Positions 1 to 5,846 of a stretch of DNA of 5,846 nucleotides are shown in pieces. The position numbers and the translations under genes were made by a program. The first letter of the stretch is position 1, and the number at the start of each line of letters is the position of its first letter. The stretch is taken from assembly GCA_903932385.1 (NCBI GenBank), contig CAIZGA010000612.1, positions 1-5,846 on the forward strand, read 5' to 3'. The notes beneath the pieces are model-generated. The model saw only the letters and a program-made list of their open reading frames with translations, was not told the DNA's origin and made no database searches. The DNA comes from an uncultured Acidobacteriota bacterium. GTDB taxonomy: Bacteria > Acidobacteriota > Terriglobia > Terriglobales > Acidobacteriaceae.

Positions 1-12
1 GAAAATAACCAT
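1..12 (-). CDS. Start of a downstream gene (first four codons, M-V-I-F), truncated by window edge
   Basis: An ATG at 12-10 on the minus strand is preceded by GGAGG at 22-18 with a 5-base spacer, and lies 29 bases after the receptor's TAA. Only four codons are visible before the window ends, so no product can be named. The strong ribosome-binding site and short spacing suggest another gene of the same operon. The call rests on the initiation signals alone. Confidence 0.5.
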
Positions 13-17
13 TTGGG

Positions 18-22
18 CCTCC
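18..22 (-). promoter_or_regulatory. Ribosome binding site of the truncated downstream gene
   Basis: GGAGG on the minus strand, 5 bases before an ATG at 12-10 and 10 bases after the inverted repeat at 33-52. The same GGAGG core is used for the receptor gene. Confidence 0.55.
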
Positions 23-32
23 GTTGTGTCCT

Positions 33-52
33 TCAACTTCGTTAGAAGTTGA
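33..52 (-). other. Perfect 8-bp inverted repeat with the receptor stop codon in its loop
   Basis: TCAACTTC and GAAGTTGA flank the 4-base loop TAAC on the minus strand, and the loop holds the receptor's TAA. The upstream arm codes for the terminal Ile-Asn-Phe. No T-run follows and a ribosome binding site comes 10 bases later, so this does not look like an intrinsic terminator. It could be a 3'-end stabilising or coupling hairpin, or chance. Confidence 0.5.
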
Positions 53-3000
53 TCTTTCCTGCCAGCTGCACGATACGACCGGCACCGGCTGCCGTCGGGT
101 AACCGTAAGCGCTCGATGAAGAGCTCGCTGCCAGTGTGCCCTGCGTGTAACCGGAAGTGCCTGCAGTGCTCGATACAGGTGAAGGTGTCAGAGTGAGGTT
201 GCCAGGGGTTCCAGCGTTCGCGTGGTTCAGAGCGTTGTAAGCCTCTGCGCGAATCTGGAAGTTGGCCTGCTTGTAAATCTTGAAGTTCTTGAAGACCGAG
301 ATGTTGTTCGAGATTGCTCCCGGACCGTACATATCGTTCCTGTGCATGTTGCCATACGTGAAGCGGGCCGGTGCGGCATAGGCCGTGATGTCCACGCAGG
401 ATGTTGTGTTCGCGCCGTAGGCTTCAGCAAGAAGCGACTGCTTATTGCAGGTGACCTTGCCGGGGTGTACCCAGTTCGGACGCTGCGGTGCACCAGAGGA
501 CTGCGGAACGCCGGTTGCTGCCCAGTCAGTACCACCGAAGGAAATGTTGATCGGTGCACCGCTCTGCAGCGTTACGATTCCGTTGATCTGCCATCCGCCT
601 GCAGCTTCCTGCAACAGGATGTTCTGGTGCTGGAACTTCGGCAATGCATACGTCACGCTGCCCACAATCTTGTTGCGGACATCAGAGCTGGCGTTGCCCC
701 AATCCAGTTTGCAGTCATCATTACCGCCAGCAGGTCCCTCATACATACAGGCACCCGAGCTGTTGGCGTCAGACGATTCATCCAGTGCGTGTGCCCATGT
801 GTAGCTGATGTTCGCAGTCACACCGTGGCTCATACGCTGGCGGAATACCGTCGTCAGACCGTCATAGGCGGCGCTGGCAACGTTGTCGGCTACACGGACC
901 TGACCAAAGTTCTGGTTCGGGCGGCGGACGTTGATACCAGTTGTTGCCGAGGACGAGTTGGAAACAGGCGAATAACCAGTGCCGCCCGTCGCGTTGTACG
1001 TGTTCGTCGTCGGGTTGTAGTAGTAGTTCGCTCCAGCGGGCTGCGGCTGGTTCGGGTAGAAGTTCGTGTTCAAGTGAATGCTGTGCGAACCCAGGTACTG
1101 GAATTCAAGACCAGCGTTCTTCCAGAGTTCAACGCCCGTGTCCAGGTTCCACTGATACATCGTTTCCGAATTCAGCGGATTGGCAACCGAGTACGCCGTT
1201 ACATACGTGCCTGCGATTCCGGCGACCGGCGGTGCTGTGCCGTTGCCGGGAGTCGGCAGGGCCAGCGTGTCATACACCGTTCCAGATGCTGTGGTCGGTG
1301 TCGGGCTGGTGTAGACCACCGATGCCGCGAACGGATAGTTCGAGCTCATCAGGGTATACGCATTCATCTGGTTGGCGTTGTAGTAGATGCCGCCGCCGCC
1401 GCGGACTGTGATCTTGTCCGTTGCGCGGTAGGCAAAGCCAAGGTGCGGACCAACGTCCTTGTGGTTCGGTCCGGTCAGGGCAAGGCCCTTGGTCGGCGTG
1501 TAGGTGGTCGGAGAAGTTGCGGTCGACGGCGGCACCAGGTAGGTGTACGTCGGGTCCATAAAGCGGGCATATCCGTTGGCGCTGGTCGGTACCTGCGGCA
1601 GTTCATAACGAACGCCGTAGTCCAGGGTCAGCTTGTTGGATACAGTCCACGTGTCCTGGGCAAAGAAACCGTCGCGCCACTGCTCGACTTGCTCCTTCAC
1701 CTGATAGAGAGGCGTTGTGTCGCCGGACATGATGCCCAGGAACAACGACGCATCCGTAGAACCCGAAGTGCAACCGCCGTACGCTGAGCAGCCTGAGGGC
1801 GCTGCCGGGCTTACACCGCTAATCGGGCTGGTATAGACAGCGCTGAACGAAAGCACGCCGCGGGCCGAGTTGACAGCTGCGCGACCAATCATCAGTCTGC
1901 GGATATCAACACCGACCAGGATGCTGTGCCGGTTCTTGGTCCATGCCACCTGGTCATACAGCTGGTAGGTGCGGTCATCCTGGATCCAGTTGTCGCCGCT
2001 CTCACTTTCGCTGAAGGACGAGCCGCCGCCGATATCAGGCAGACCGGGATCGCCGGAAGCCTGGCCGATGCCGTAAGGCGAGGGCAGACCCAGCAACGAA
2101 TCAGCATTGTTCGGTCCAAACTCGTAGAAGTAATCGAGTGAGGATGTCTTCAACCAGTTGAAGCCGCCGCGCAGATCGTTCACCAGATTCGGTCTCACAA
2201 TCCACGTGTAGCCAAAGGCCAGGTTGCGGTCATCATTCGGGTTGTAGTTGTTGTTGACGTACTCGCGGGCGGCGCTGACGCCGACCACCTTCTGCCAGTC
2301 ATAACGGCCGAAGAGACGATGGTTCTGGTTGATGACTTCGTCAATACGGTCCAGTGACTGGTTCTCAGTCGTGCTGGACGGAATCGATGAGTAGTTGTTG
2401 GCGGACAGGTACGTGTTGTTCACATTCGGCGAAGCTGCATACGCCAGAATGTTGTGCACGATGGCTGCGTTGGCAGTCGGCTGGTCATTGATGACCTGCG
2501 ATGTCAGCGCGTTGTTGTAGTATGCGTGTCCGTCAATCGGGCTGTACAGCAGCACCGGCTTGGCAGCGCCGCTCTGACCCGCGGCCAGACCAGGATTCAG
2601 CAGCTGGCTGAAATCGCCGCCGCGTTCTGCCGTGGTGAATGCCTGCGAGTACGAGTTGGTGATGGAGTGCTGACGAATGCCTTCATACGAACCCGTAAAG
2701 AAGGTCTTGTCGCGGCCGTTGTACAGGTGAGGAATCACAACCGGGCCGTCTGCCACACCGCCGAAGAGGTTGTAGCGCTGTTCGGCTTTGCCGGGGACCG
2801 TAGTTGCACGGTTGAAGCCGCGCGAGTTCAGGTCGTCATTCTGCAGGTAGTCGTACACCGTGCCGTGAATGCTGTTGGTACCGGCCTTGGTCGCTTCGTT
2901 GATGTGGATGCCCAGGTAGTTTCCGTACTGTGCAGTGTAGTTACCGTTCGTCGTCTGGACCGATTCAAGAGCATCGGTGTTCGGCGTCATGTATACCGTC

Positions 3001-3620
3001 GAACCCAGGTTGTTCATGATGCTGATACCGTCGAGCGTGATGTCATTGTTCACGCCGCGGGTGCCGGCACCGCTGCCCGTCACGCCCGGAGGTACGCCGG
3101 TCAGTGCCGAAGAGGTGCTCACAGTTACGTTGGAGGCAATGTTCGCCAGATCGAGTGCGTTACGGCCGGCCGAGCTGTTTGTCGGCAGATCGTGCACCAT
3201 CTCTTCTGAAACCGTTTCACCCAACAGAGGATCGTCTGTCTGGATGGCCGGCGTGTTTGCCGATACCGTGATTTCAGTCCCCTGCGAACCAGGCTTCAGC
3301 GAAAAGTCAGTACGGGAAGCTTCGTTGATGACAACGATAACGCCCGTCTGCCTTTCCTTCTGGAAGCCCTTCTGTTCGACGACCACATCGTACGTGCCAG
3401 GGTTAATCTGGCCGGTTACGCTGTAGTAGCCTTCTGCGTTGGTGACTGCGTCATAGGCGACCTTCGTATCTTCATTGATCGCGCTGACTTTGGCACCAGC
3501 AATGGCAGCGCCCGTCGAATCCGTGACGGTTCCCACCAGTGAGGTGTTATTTGCTACCTGCGCGCCGGCGTAAAACGTGCCGACAATCGCCAATAGACAT
3601 AGGATTAGTACTTTTTTCAC
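42..3620 (-). CDS. Oar-like TonB-dependent outer-membrane receptor with carboxypeptidase-regulatory-like N-terminal domain
   Basis: A 1,192-residue protein, typical in length for acidobacterial Oar-like receptors, which move substrates across the outer membrane using TonB energy. The GTG start at 3620 has GGAGG 4 bases upstream and leads straight into a Sec signal peptide (MKKVLILCLLAIVGTFYAGA, cleavage near 20/21). Residues 27-112 form a CarboxypepD_reg-like beta-sandwich (SLVGTVTDSTGAAIAGAKV, then NAEGYYSV and PGTYDVVVEQKGF). TEITVSA (115-121) is a possible TonB box. The plug spans about 125-255 (TRGVNNDITLDGISI at 187-201), and the rest is the barrel. Barrel signatures of the family include SYTWAHALDESSD (about 935), GWQINGIVTLQSGAPI (about 1009) and SVFKNFKIYKQANFQIRAEA (about 1108). 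The protein ends in Phe, as expected for assembly by the BAM complex. Paired cysteines such as 1058 and 1075 probably form loop disulfides. The substrate is unknown; the upstream PLP/RidA pair suggests a nitrogen-containing compound. An in-frame ATG at 3740 overlaps the preceding gene and would bury the signal peptide. Confidence 0.95.
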   Translation of the reverse strand: MKKVLILCLLAIVGTFYAGAQVANNTSLVGTVTDSTGAAIAGAKVSAINEDTKVAYDAVTNAEGYYSVTGQINPGTYDVVVEQKGFQKERQTGVIVVINEASRTDFSLKPGSQGTEITVSANTPAIQTDDPLLGETVSEEMVHDLPTNSSAGRNALDLANIASNVTVSTSSALTGVPPGVTGSGAGTRGVNNDITLDGISIMNNLGSTVYMTPNTDALESVQTTNGNYTAQYGNYLGIHINEATKAGTNSIHGTVYDYLQNDDLNSRGFNRATTVPGKAEQRYNLFGGVADGPVVIPHLYNGRDKTFFTGSYEGIRQHSITNSYSQAFTTAERGGDFSQLLNPGLAAGQSGAAKPVLLYSPIDGHAYYNNALTSQVINDQPTANAAIVHNILAYAASPNVNNTYLSANNYSSIPSSTTENQSLDRIDEVINQNHRLFGRYDWQKVVGVSAAREYVNNNYNPNDDRNLAFGYTWIVRPNLVNDLRGGFNWLKTSSLDYFYEFGPNNADSLLGLPSPYGIGQASGDPGLPDIGGGSSFSESESGDNWIQDDRTYQLYDQVAWTKNRHSILVGVDIRRLMIGRAAVNSARGVLSFSAVYTSPISGVSPAAPSGCSAYGGCTSGSTDASLFLGIMSGDTTPLYQVKEQVEQWRDGFFAQDTWTVSNKLTLDYGVRYELPQVPTSANGYARFMDPTYTYLVPPSTATSPTTYTPTKGLALTGPNHKDVGPHLGFAYRATDKITVRGGGGIYYNANQMNAYTLMSSNYPFAASVVYTSPTPTTASGTVYDTLALPTPGNGTAPPVAGIAGTYVTAYSVANPLNSETMYQWNLDTGVELWKNAGLEFQYLGSHSIHLNTNFYPNQPQPAGANYYYNPTTNTYNATGGTGYSPVSNSSSATTGINVRRPNQNFGQVRVADNVASAAYDGLTTVFRQRMSHGVTANISYTWAHALDESSDANSSGACMYEGPAGGNDDCKLDWGNASSDVRNKIVGSVTYALPKFQHQNILLQEAAGGWQINGIVTLQSGAPINISFGGTDWAATGVPQSSGAPQRPNWVHPGKVTCNKQSLLAEAYGANTTSCVDITAYAAPARFTYGNMHRNDMYGPGAISNNISVFKNFKIYKQANFQIRAEAYNALNHANAGTPGNLTLTPSPVSSTAGTSGYTQGTLAASSSSSAYGYPTAAGAGRIVQLAGKINF
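3561..3620 (-). other. Sec signal peptide of the TonB-dependent receptor
   Basis: Residues 1-20: two lysines, a hydrophobic core (VLILCLLAIVGTF) and an A-G-A cleavage motif before Gln21. There is no lipobox: the only cysteine, Cys8, lies inside the hydrophobic core. Confidence 0.9.
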
Positions 3621-3708
3621 GTTGCCTCCAAGAATTGTTGTTACATCGTGGGTGTTTCTTGTACTGCTTTCGTGCTTCCATTGCCGTACAGCTTTTTTTG
3701 TTCGACTG
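3621..3708 (-). other. Intergenic leader between the SelA-like and receptor genes
   Basis: Eighty-eight bases, A-rich on the minus strand with a run of seven A (3693-3699), and no strong -35/-10 pair. The only pairing seen is a 5-bp stem (3686-3690 with 3660-3664) across a 21-base loop, too weak to call. Co-transcription with the upstream genes is the simplest reading. Confidence 0.55.
3625..3629 (-). promoter_or_regulatory. Ribosome binding site of the TonB-dependent receptor
   Basis: GGAGG lies 4 bases upstream of the GTG at 3620. The site fixes a GTG start, and the translated product then begins with Lys-Lys and a clean hydrophobic signal peptide, which supports the choice. Confidence 0.85.
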
Positions 3709-5187
3709 CTAGGCCTTTGGTGCTGCGCTGAAAATCTCAACCAACCGATCAGCGATAACTTGGTCTTCTCCGTCTTTCAACAACCACGTTGAGAATCCGA
3801 AGCTGTTCGGGTCGCCGCCACGTCCGCCGCCGCGTCCACCGCGTGCACCGGCTGCGCCACCCGGTCCACCTGCTCCACCGGGACGACGTGCTCCCGCTCC
3901 ACCGGCTCCTGCAGCTGCACCGGCCGTTGCATTCGGATCGCGTCCGCGCATACCGCTTGCGCCCGCGCCCATGCTGCCGATACCCACCGGCCGCGTGTCG
4001 GCCAGCTTCTGCATCACTTCCTGTCCGGTGATCTTCAACTTGGTCGGATCAATCTTCCAGCTGTAGCGCGGCGATACATTGCCCAGCGGCGCTTTCGCAC
4101 CCGGCGTGTCCATATAGAACTGACGCGGGCCGGCAATCACGCCGAACTTCGCTACTGCATCGGAAATTGTCTTCGCCTTCGCGTCATATCCGCGAAGAAC
4201 GGCATCGTAGTCCTGATTGACAAACAGCTCCAACGCTTTCAGGAAGCCGAACAGCGTTTCCTTGCCCACCTTGCAGCAGCGTCCGATTCTGTCTTCCTGC
4301 GGGCTCATGTTCAGCAGCGTCCAGCGCAGCAACTCTTCCTTGCCGATCATCACGCCCGATGCCTGCGGTCCGCAGATGTCCTTGCCGCCGGAGAAGGCAA
4401 CGATGTCGAATCCAACTGCGGGGTACTCCCACAGTCTTTCCTTCGGCGGTACATCGGCAGAGGCATCGCAGAAGGTGTACAGGCCGTGTGCCTTGGCAAT
4501 CTCCACCGTCTCCGGTCCGCTCACTTTGCCCTGGTTCGACTGAATGTTGGTGAAGTGAATGGCAACCGTCCGCGGATTGATCGCCGCAATCATTTCCTCG
4601 CGCGTCACCACTTCAACCAGCTTCGCGCCAGTCTGGCGGATCTGGTGGTCAAAGGCGTAACGGTGGCTCTTCTGGATAATCACTTCGGTCTTCGGGAATC
4701 CCGTCACATCGGGAATCGCCTTCAACCGCGGCTCCAGGTCTTCGGTCATCATGGCGGCGTAGCCCACAACCAGTGCTGCTGCGCAACCTGCCGTCACCAG
4801 GCCCGTGTAACCTTCCGGCGCTTTACAAAGTTTTGCAATCCACTTGCCGGCCTGCATTTCCAATTCGTCAATCAGGCAGAAGTGCTGGTTGCCCTGGCGA
4901 ATCAGTTCCATCACTTCCGGCTTCATCACCGATCCGCCGATGACGGTCACAGTGCCATTAATGTTGATGAGCGGAGTCACACCCAACGCCTCATAAATGT
5001 CGCTCGAACCCAGTCCGCTTGTGATGGGGACAATCGGGTTGCCGTCGACCGGCTTCATTGCTGCCGGCTTTGCCTTCTTGCCCATCATCGCTGTCGCACT
5101 CAAACTCTTCGGTGCCAGCAGACCACCGCTGATGGCTCCTACCGTAGAGAGAAATGAACGACGCGTCCAATCGAACTTCAAGTTCAT
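3709..5187 (-). CDS. Tat-exported SelA-like / D-glucosaminate-6-phosphate ammonia-lyase-like PLP-dependent enzyme
   Basis: A 492-residue fold-type I PLP enzyme. The ATG at 5187 was chosen because AAGGAG sits 6 bases upstream and the protein then begins with a twin-arginine signal (TRRSFLS, residues 8-14, hydrophobic 15-25, possible cleavage after ATA at 31-33). The catalytic domain starts near 60. LININGTVTVIGGSVMKPEV (73-92) resembles the entry segment of SelA-like lyases. TAGCAAAL (132-139) is the likely cofactor-phosphate loop, Asp241 in CDASADVPP the pyridine-nitrogen partner, and Lys269 in FSGGKDICGPQASG the Schiff-base lysine. The tRNA-binding N-terminal domain of true SelA is absent, so selenocysteine synthesis is unlikely and an amino-acid or amino-sugar-acid lyase is the better guess. 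A roughly 55-residue Gly/Ala/Arg-rich insert (about 406-460) interrupts the C-terminal small domain, whose last strand and helix resume at FSTWLLKDGEDQVIADRL. Seven cysteines, including the pair Cys304-Cys305, are notable for an exported protein. The neighbouring exported RidA fits an enamine-releasing reaction. The substrate is unknown. Confidence 0.9.
   Translation of the reverse strand: MNLKFDWTRRSFLSTVGAISGGLLAPKSLSATAMMGKKAKPAAMKPVDGNPIVPITSGLGSSDIYEALGVTPLININGTVTVIGGSVMKPEVMELIRQGNQHFCLIDELEMQAGKWIAKLCKAPEGYTGLVTAGCAAALVVGYAAMMTEDLEPRLKAIPDVTGFPKTEVIIQKSHRYAFDHQIRQTGAKLVEVVTREEMIAAINPRTVAIHFTNIQSNQGKVSGPETVEIAKAHGLYTFCDASADVPPKERLWEYPAVGFDIVAFSGGKDICGPQASGVMIGKEELLRWTLLNMSPQEDRIGRCCKVGKETLFGFLKALELFVNQDYDAVLRGYDAKAKTISDAVAKFGVIAGPRQFYMDTPGAKAPLGNVSPRYSWKIDPTKLKITGQEVMQKLADTRPVGIGSMGAGASGMRGRDPNATAGAAAGAGGAGARRPGGAGGPGGAAGARGGRGGGRGGDPNSFGFSTWLLKDGEDQVIADRLVEIFSAAPKA
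3808..3972 (-). repeat. Gly/Ala/Arg/Pro-rich low-complexity insert inside the SelA-like enzyme
   Basis: About 55 codons (residues 406-460) made almost only of Gly, Ala, Arg and Pro, with irregular units such as GAGGAGARRPGGAGGPGGAA and GGRGGGRGG. It separates DTRPVGIG from FSTWLLKDGEDQ, two parts of the C-terminal small domain that are close together in ordinary family members. Probably a disordered surface loop. Confidence 0.85.
5089..5187 (-). other. Twin-arginine (Tat) signal peptide of the SelA-like enzyme
   Basis: Residues 1-33. Asp-Trp-Thr-Arg-Arg-Ser-Phe-Leu-Ser matches the Tat consensus S/T-R-R-x-F-L. It is followed by a weakly hydrophobic, Gly/Ala-rich stretch (TVGAISGGLLA), as usual for Tat signals, and an A-T-A site at 31-33. 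Tat carries folded proteins, which fits an enzyme that must load PLP in the cytoplasm. Confidence 0.85.
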
Positions 5188-5255
5188 GTGTGACTCCTTC
5201 TCATCTCTGTTGCTGTTTCTGTTGTTGTTGCCGTGTATGTTGACTCGCCCGAGAT
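5188..5255 (-). other. Intergenic leader between the RidA and SelA-like genes
   Basis: Sixty-seven to 68 bases with no terminator or clear promoter. On the minus strand the middle is an A/C-rich run of ACA, GCA and GAA triplets lacking T (about 5208-5233), then the AAGGAG site. It looks unstructured, consistent with an accessible translation start inside an operon. Confidence 0.6.
5194..5199 (-). promoter_or_regulatory. Ribosome binding site of the SelA-like gene
   Basis: AAGGAG lies 6 bases upstream of the ATG at 5187. It decides the start over the longer open frame that extends to 5328, whose extra 47 residues are Asn/Ser/Ala-rich and run back through the intergenic leader into the 3' end of the RidA gene. 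Confidence 0.85.
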
Positions 5256-5846
5256 TTACTCTCCCGGTGCCGGCGGTGCTGCTGGCGCTGGCGGCGGTGT
5301 CGCCGGTGCTGGCGGAGGAACAAGGCATGCGCCCTGGATCTCAATCAGCGAATCGCCCGGTATCCACTCCAACGCCATGCAGGCGCGTGAAGGGGCTTTA
5401 CCCGGGCTGAAGTACGTTCCATAAATTTTGTTCAATGCGTCGTACTGTGCCTTGTGTGCCGCAAAACGTGCTGCGCCGGTCGGCATCGGATACTTGTCCG
5501 AATTCGGCAGGCAGAGGAACACCGTACAGTACACCAGGCTGTCCATGTTTGAGCCAACGCGCTCGACAGTTTTCTTCAGCGCGTCCATGGTGCGGGTCAC
5601 GTGCGTTTCAAAAGGATCATCCACGGTGATGTGCTGGTCACGCGGATATCCGTCATTCGATCCCGTGCCGGAAAAATAATACATGCCGTTCTGCAATGCC
5701 TTGCCCGGTCCACGCATGCCGCCACCGCGACGTCCGCCCGGTCCGCCTGCGCCGCCAGGTCCGCCTGCAGGTGTTGTAGGTTCCGGCGGTGTCGTTGCCG
5801 GTGCCTGCTGTGCCAACAGTCTCGGGGCCGCTGCTACTGCTGCCGC
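5256..5846 (-). CDS. Exported RidA/YjgF/UK114-family protein (probable enamine/imine deaminase), 5' end outside window
   Basis: The frame is open to the right edge, so 196 codons are visible and the true start is missing. RidA proteins hydrolyse reactive 2-aminoacrylate-type enamines/imines, made by PLP enzymes, to keto acids and ammonia. Visible residues 1-12 (AAAVAAAPRLLA, then QQAPA) look like the end of a signal peptide, which suggests periplasmic location. A Pro/Thr and then Gly/Pro/Arg-rich linker follows (about 13-47), then the RidA domain (about 48-176), then a Pro/Ala-rich tail. In the last domain strand, SRACMALEWIPGDSLIEIQG matches the E. coli RidA segment around Arg105 and Glu120: Arg154 and Glu169 here occupy those positions, so the carboxylate-binding arginine is kept. 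Four cysteines lie in the domain. The stop is 68 bases upstream of the next ATG. Family membership is secure; export and substrate are inferred. A TTG at 5816 is in frame but lies inside the signal peptide and is not the likely start. Confidence 0.9.
   Translation of the reverse strand, partial: AAAVAAAPRLLAQQAPATTPPEPTTPAGGPGGAGGPGGRRGGGMRGPGKALQNGMYYFSGTGSNDGYPRDQHITVDDPFETHVTRTMDALKKTVERVGSNMDSLVYCTVFLCLPNSDKYPMPTGAARFAAHKAQYDALNKIYGTYFSPGKAPSRACMALEWIPGDSLIEIQGACLVPPPAPATPPPAPAAPPAPGE
5259..5321 (-). repeat. Pro/Ala-rich C-terminal tail of the RidA protein
   Basis: The last 21 residues, after the final RidA strand (IEIQGACL), consist of Pro and Ala in PAPATPPPAPAAPPAPGE-like order. Ordinary RidA proteins end within a few residues of this strand, so the tail is an addition, probably disordered. 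Confidence 0.8.
5703..5771 (-). repeat. Gly/Pro/Arg-rich low-complexity linker before the RidA domain
   Basis: Codes for PAGGPGGAGGPGGRRGGG and a short Met-Arg-Gly-Pro-Gly continuation, placed between the signal peptide and the RidA domain. It shares the PGGAGGPGG core with the insert in the neighbouring SelA-like enzyme. Confidence 0.85.
5811..5846 (-). other. C-terminal part of the RidA protein's signal peptide
   Basis: Twelve visible residues, AAAVAAAPRLLA, then QQAPA: an Ala-rich hydrophobic stretch ending in a plausible L-L-A/Q-Q cleavage site, followed directly by a Pro/Thr-rich linker. The n-region lies outside the window, so Sec and Tat cannot be told apart. Confidence 0.65.

Noticed and set aside
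222..1787. Long plus-strand open frame of 521 codons opposite the receptor gene
   Set aside because: The translation is rich in Val, Arg and Cys with no domain or signal sequence, and it lies wholly antisense to a clearly coding receptor. It is a by-product of the opposite strand's codon use.
2454..3209. Plus-strand open frame of 251 codons
   Set aside because: Antisense to the receptor's plug and early barrel, with the same Val/Arg-rich shadow composition and no recognisable motif.
3691..3700. T-run on the plus strand as a terminator
   Set aside because: No GC-rich stem precedes it and no plus-strand gene ends there. On the transcribed minus strand it is a run of A.
3621..3740. Receptor start at the upstream ATG (3740)
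   Set aside because: It would overlap the end of the SelA-like gene, add 40 polar residues in front of a clean signal peptide, and ignore the GGAGG-GTG start at 3620.
4486..5157. Plus-strand open frame of 223 codons
   Set aside because: Antisense to the catalytic core of the SelA-like enzyme; His/Arg-rich translation without any family signature.
3709..5187. True selenocysteine synthase (selA)
   Set aside because: There is a Tat signal, no tRNA-binding N-terminal domain, and an entry segment closer to SelA-like lyases. An exported enzyme could not act on seryl-tRNA.
5245..5254. Short palindrome CTCGCCCGAG after the RidA stop
   Set aside because: Only a 4-bp stem with a 2-base loop and no T-run; too small to support an operator or terminator call.
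5188..5328. Upstream start (5328) for the SelA-like gene
   Set aside because: The added residues come from the intergenic leader and the RidA 3' end, and would put the twin-arginine motif more than 50 residues from the N terminus. The ATG at 5187 has a proper AAGGAG site.
5814..5816. TTG at 5816 as the RidA start
   Set aside because: The frame stays open to the window edge and codes for an Ala-rich hydrophobic stretch that fits a signal peptide, so the start lies further upstream.

Overview
The window reads as part of one minus-strand gene cluster from a Gram-negative bacterium, most likely an Acidobacteriota of the Terriglobia type. The basis for that placement is the roughly 1,190-residue Oar-like TonB-dependent receptor with an N-terminal carboxypeptidase-regulatory-like domain, a family greatly expanded in soil Acidobacteria, together with moderately high GC and exported metabolic enzymes. 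The placement is inferred from protein character, not from a marker gene.

Layout in transcription order (right to left): (1) 5846-5256, the 3' part of an exported RidA/YjgF-family protein whose start lies beyond the right edge; (2) 5187-3709, a Tat-exported PLP-dependent enzyme of the SelA-like / D-glucosaminate-6-phosphate ammonia-lyase-like family; (3) 3620-42, a complete TonB-dependent outer-membrane receptor starting at GTG; (4) 12-1, the first four codons of a further gene with its own Shine-Dalgarno sequence. Gaps are 67, 88 and 29 bases. I see no convincing terminator or promoter in them, so the set is probably one operon. No plus-strand gene is supported. There is no gap above 300 bases, and I see no RNA gene, insertion sequence or CRISPR array.

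Working model (inference): the receptor imports an amino-group-bearing substrate across the outer membrane. The Tat-exported PLP enzyme, folded with its cofactor before export, performs an elimination or related reaction in the periplasm. The exported RidA protein, which keeps the Arg and Glu expected at the active site of deaminating RidA proteins, hydrolyses the enamine/imine product to a keto compound and ammonia. Both enzymes carry a Gly/Pro/Ala/Arg-rich low-complexity tract with the same PGGAGGPGG core, encoded by mostly different synonymous codons. That shared feature is the most unusual one in the window. The substrate cannot be read from the sequence.
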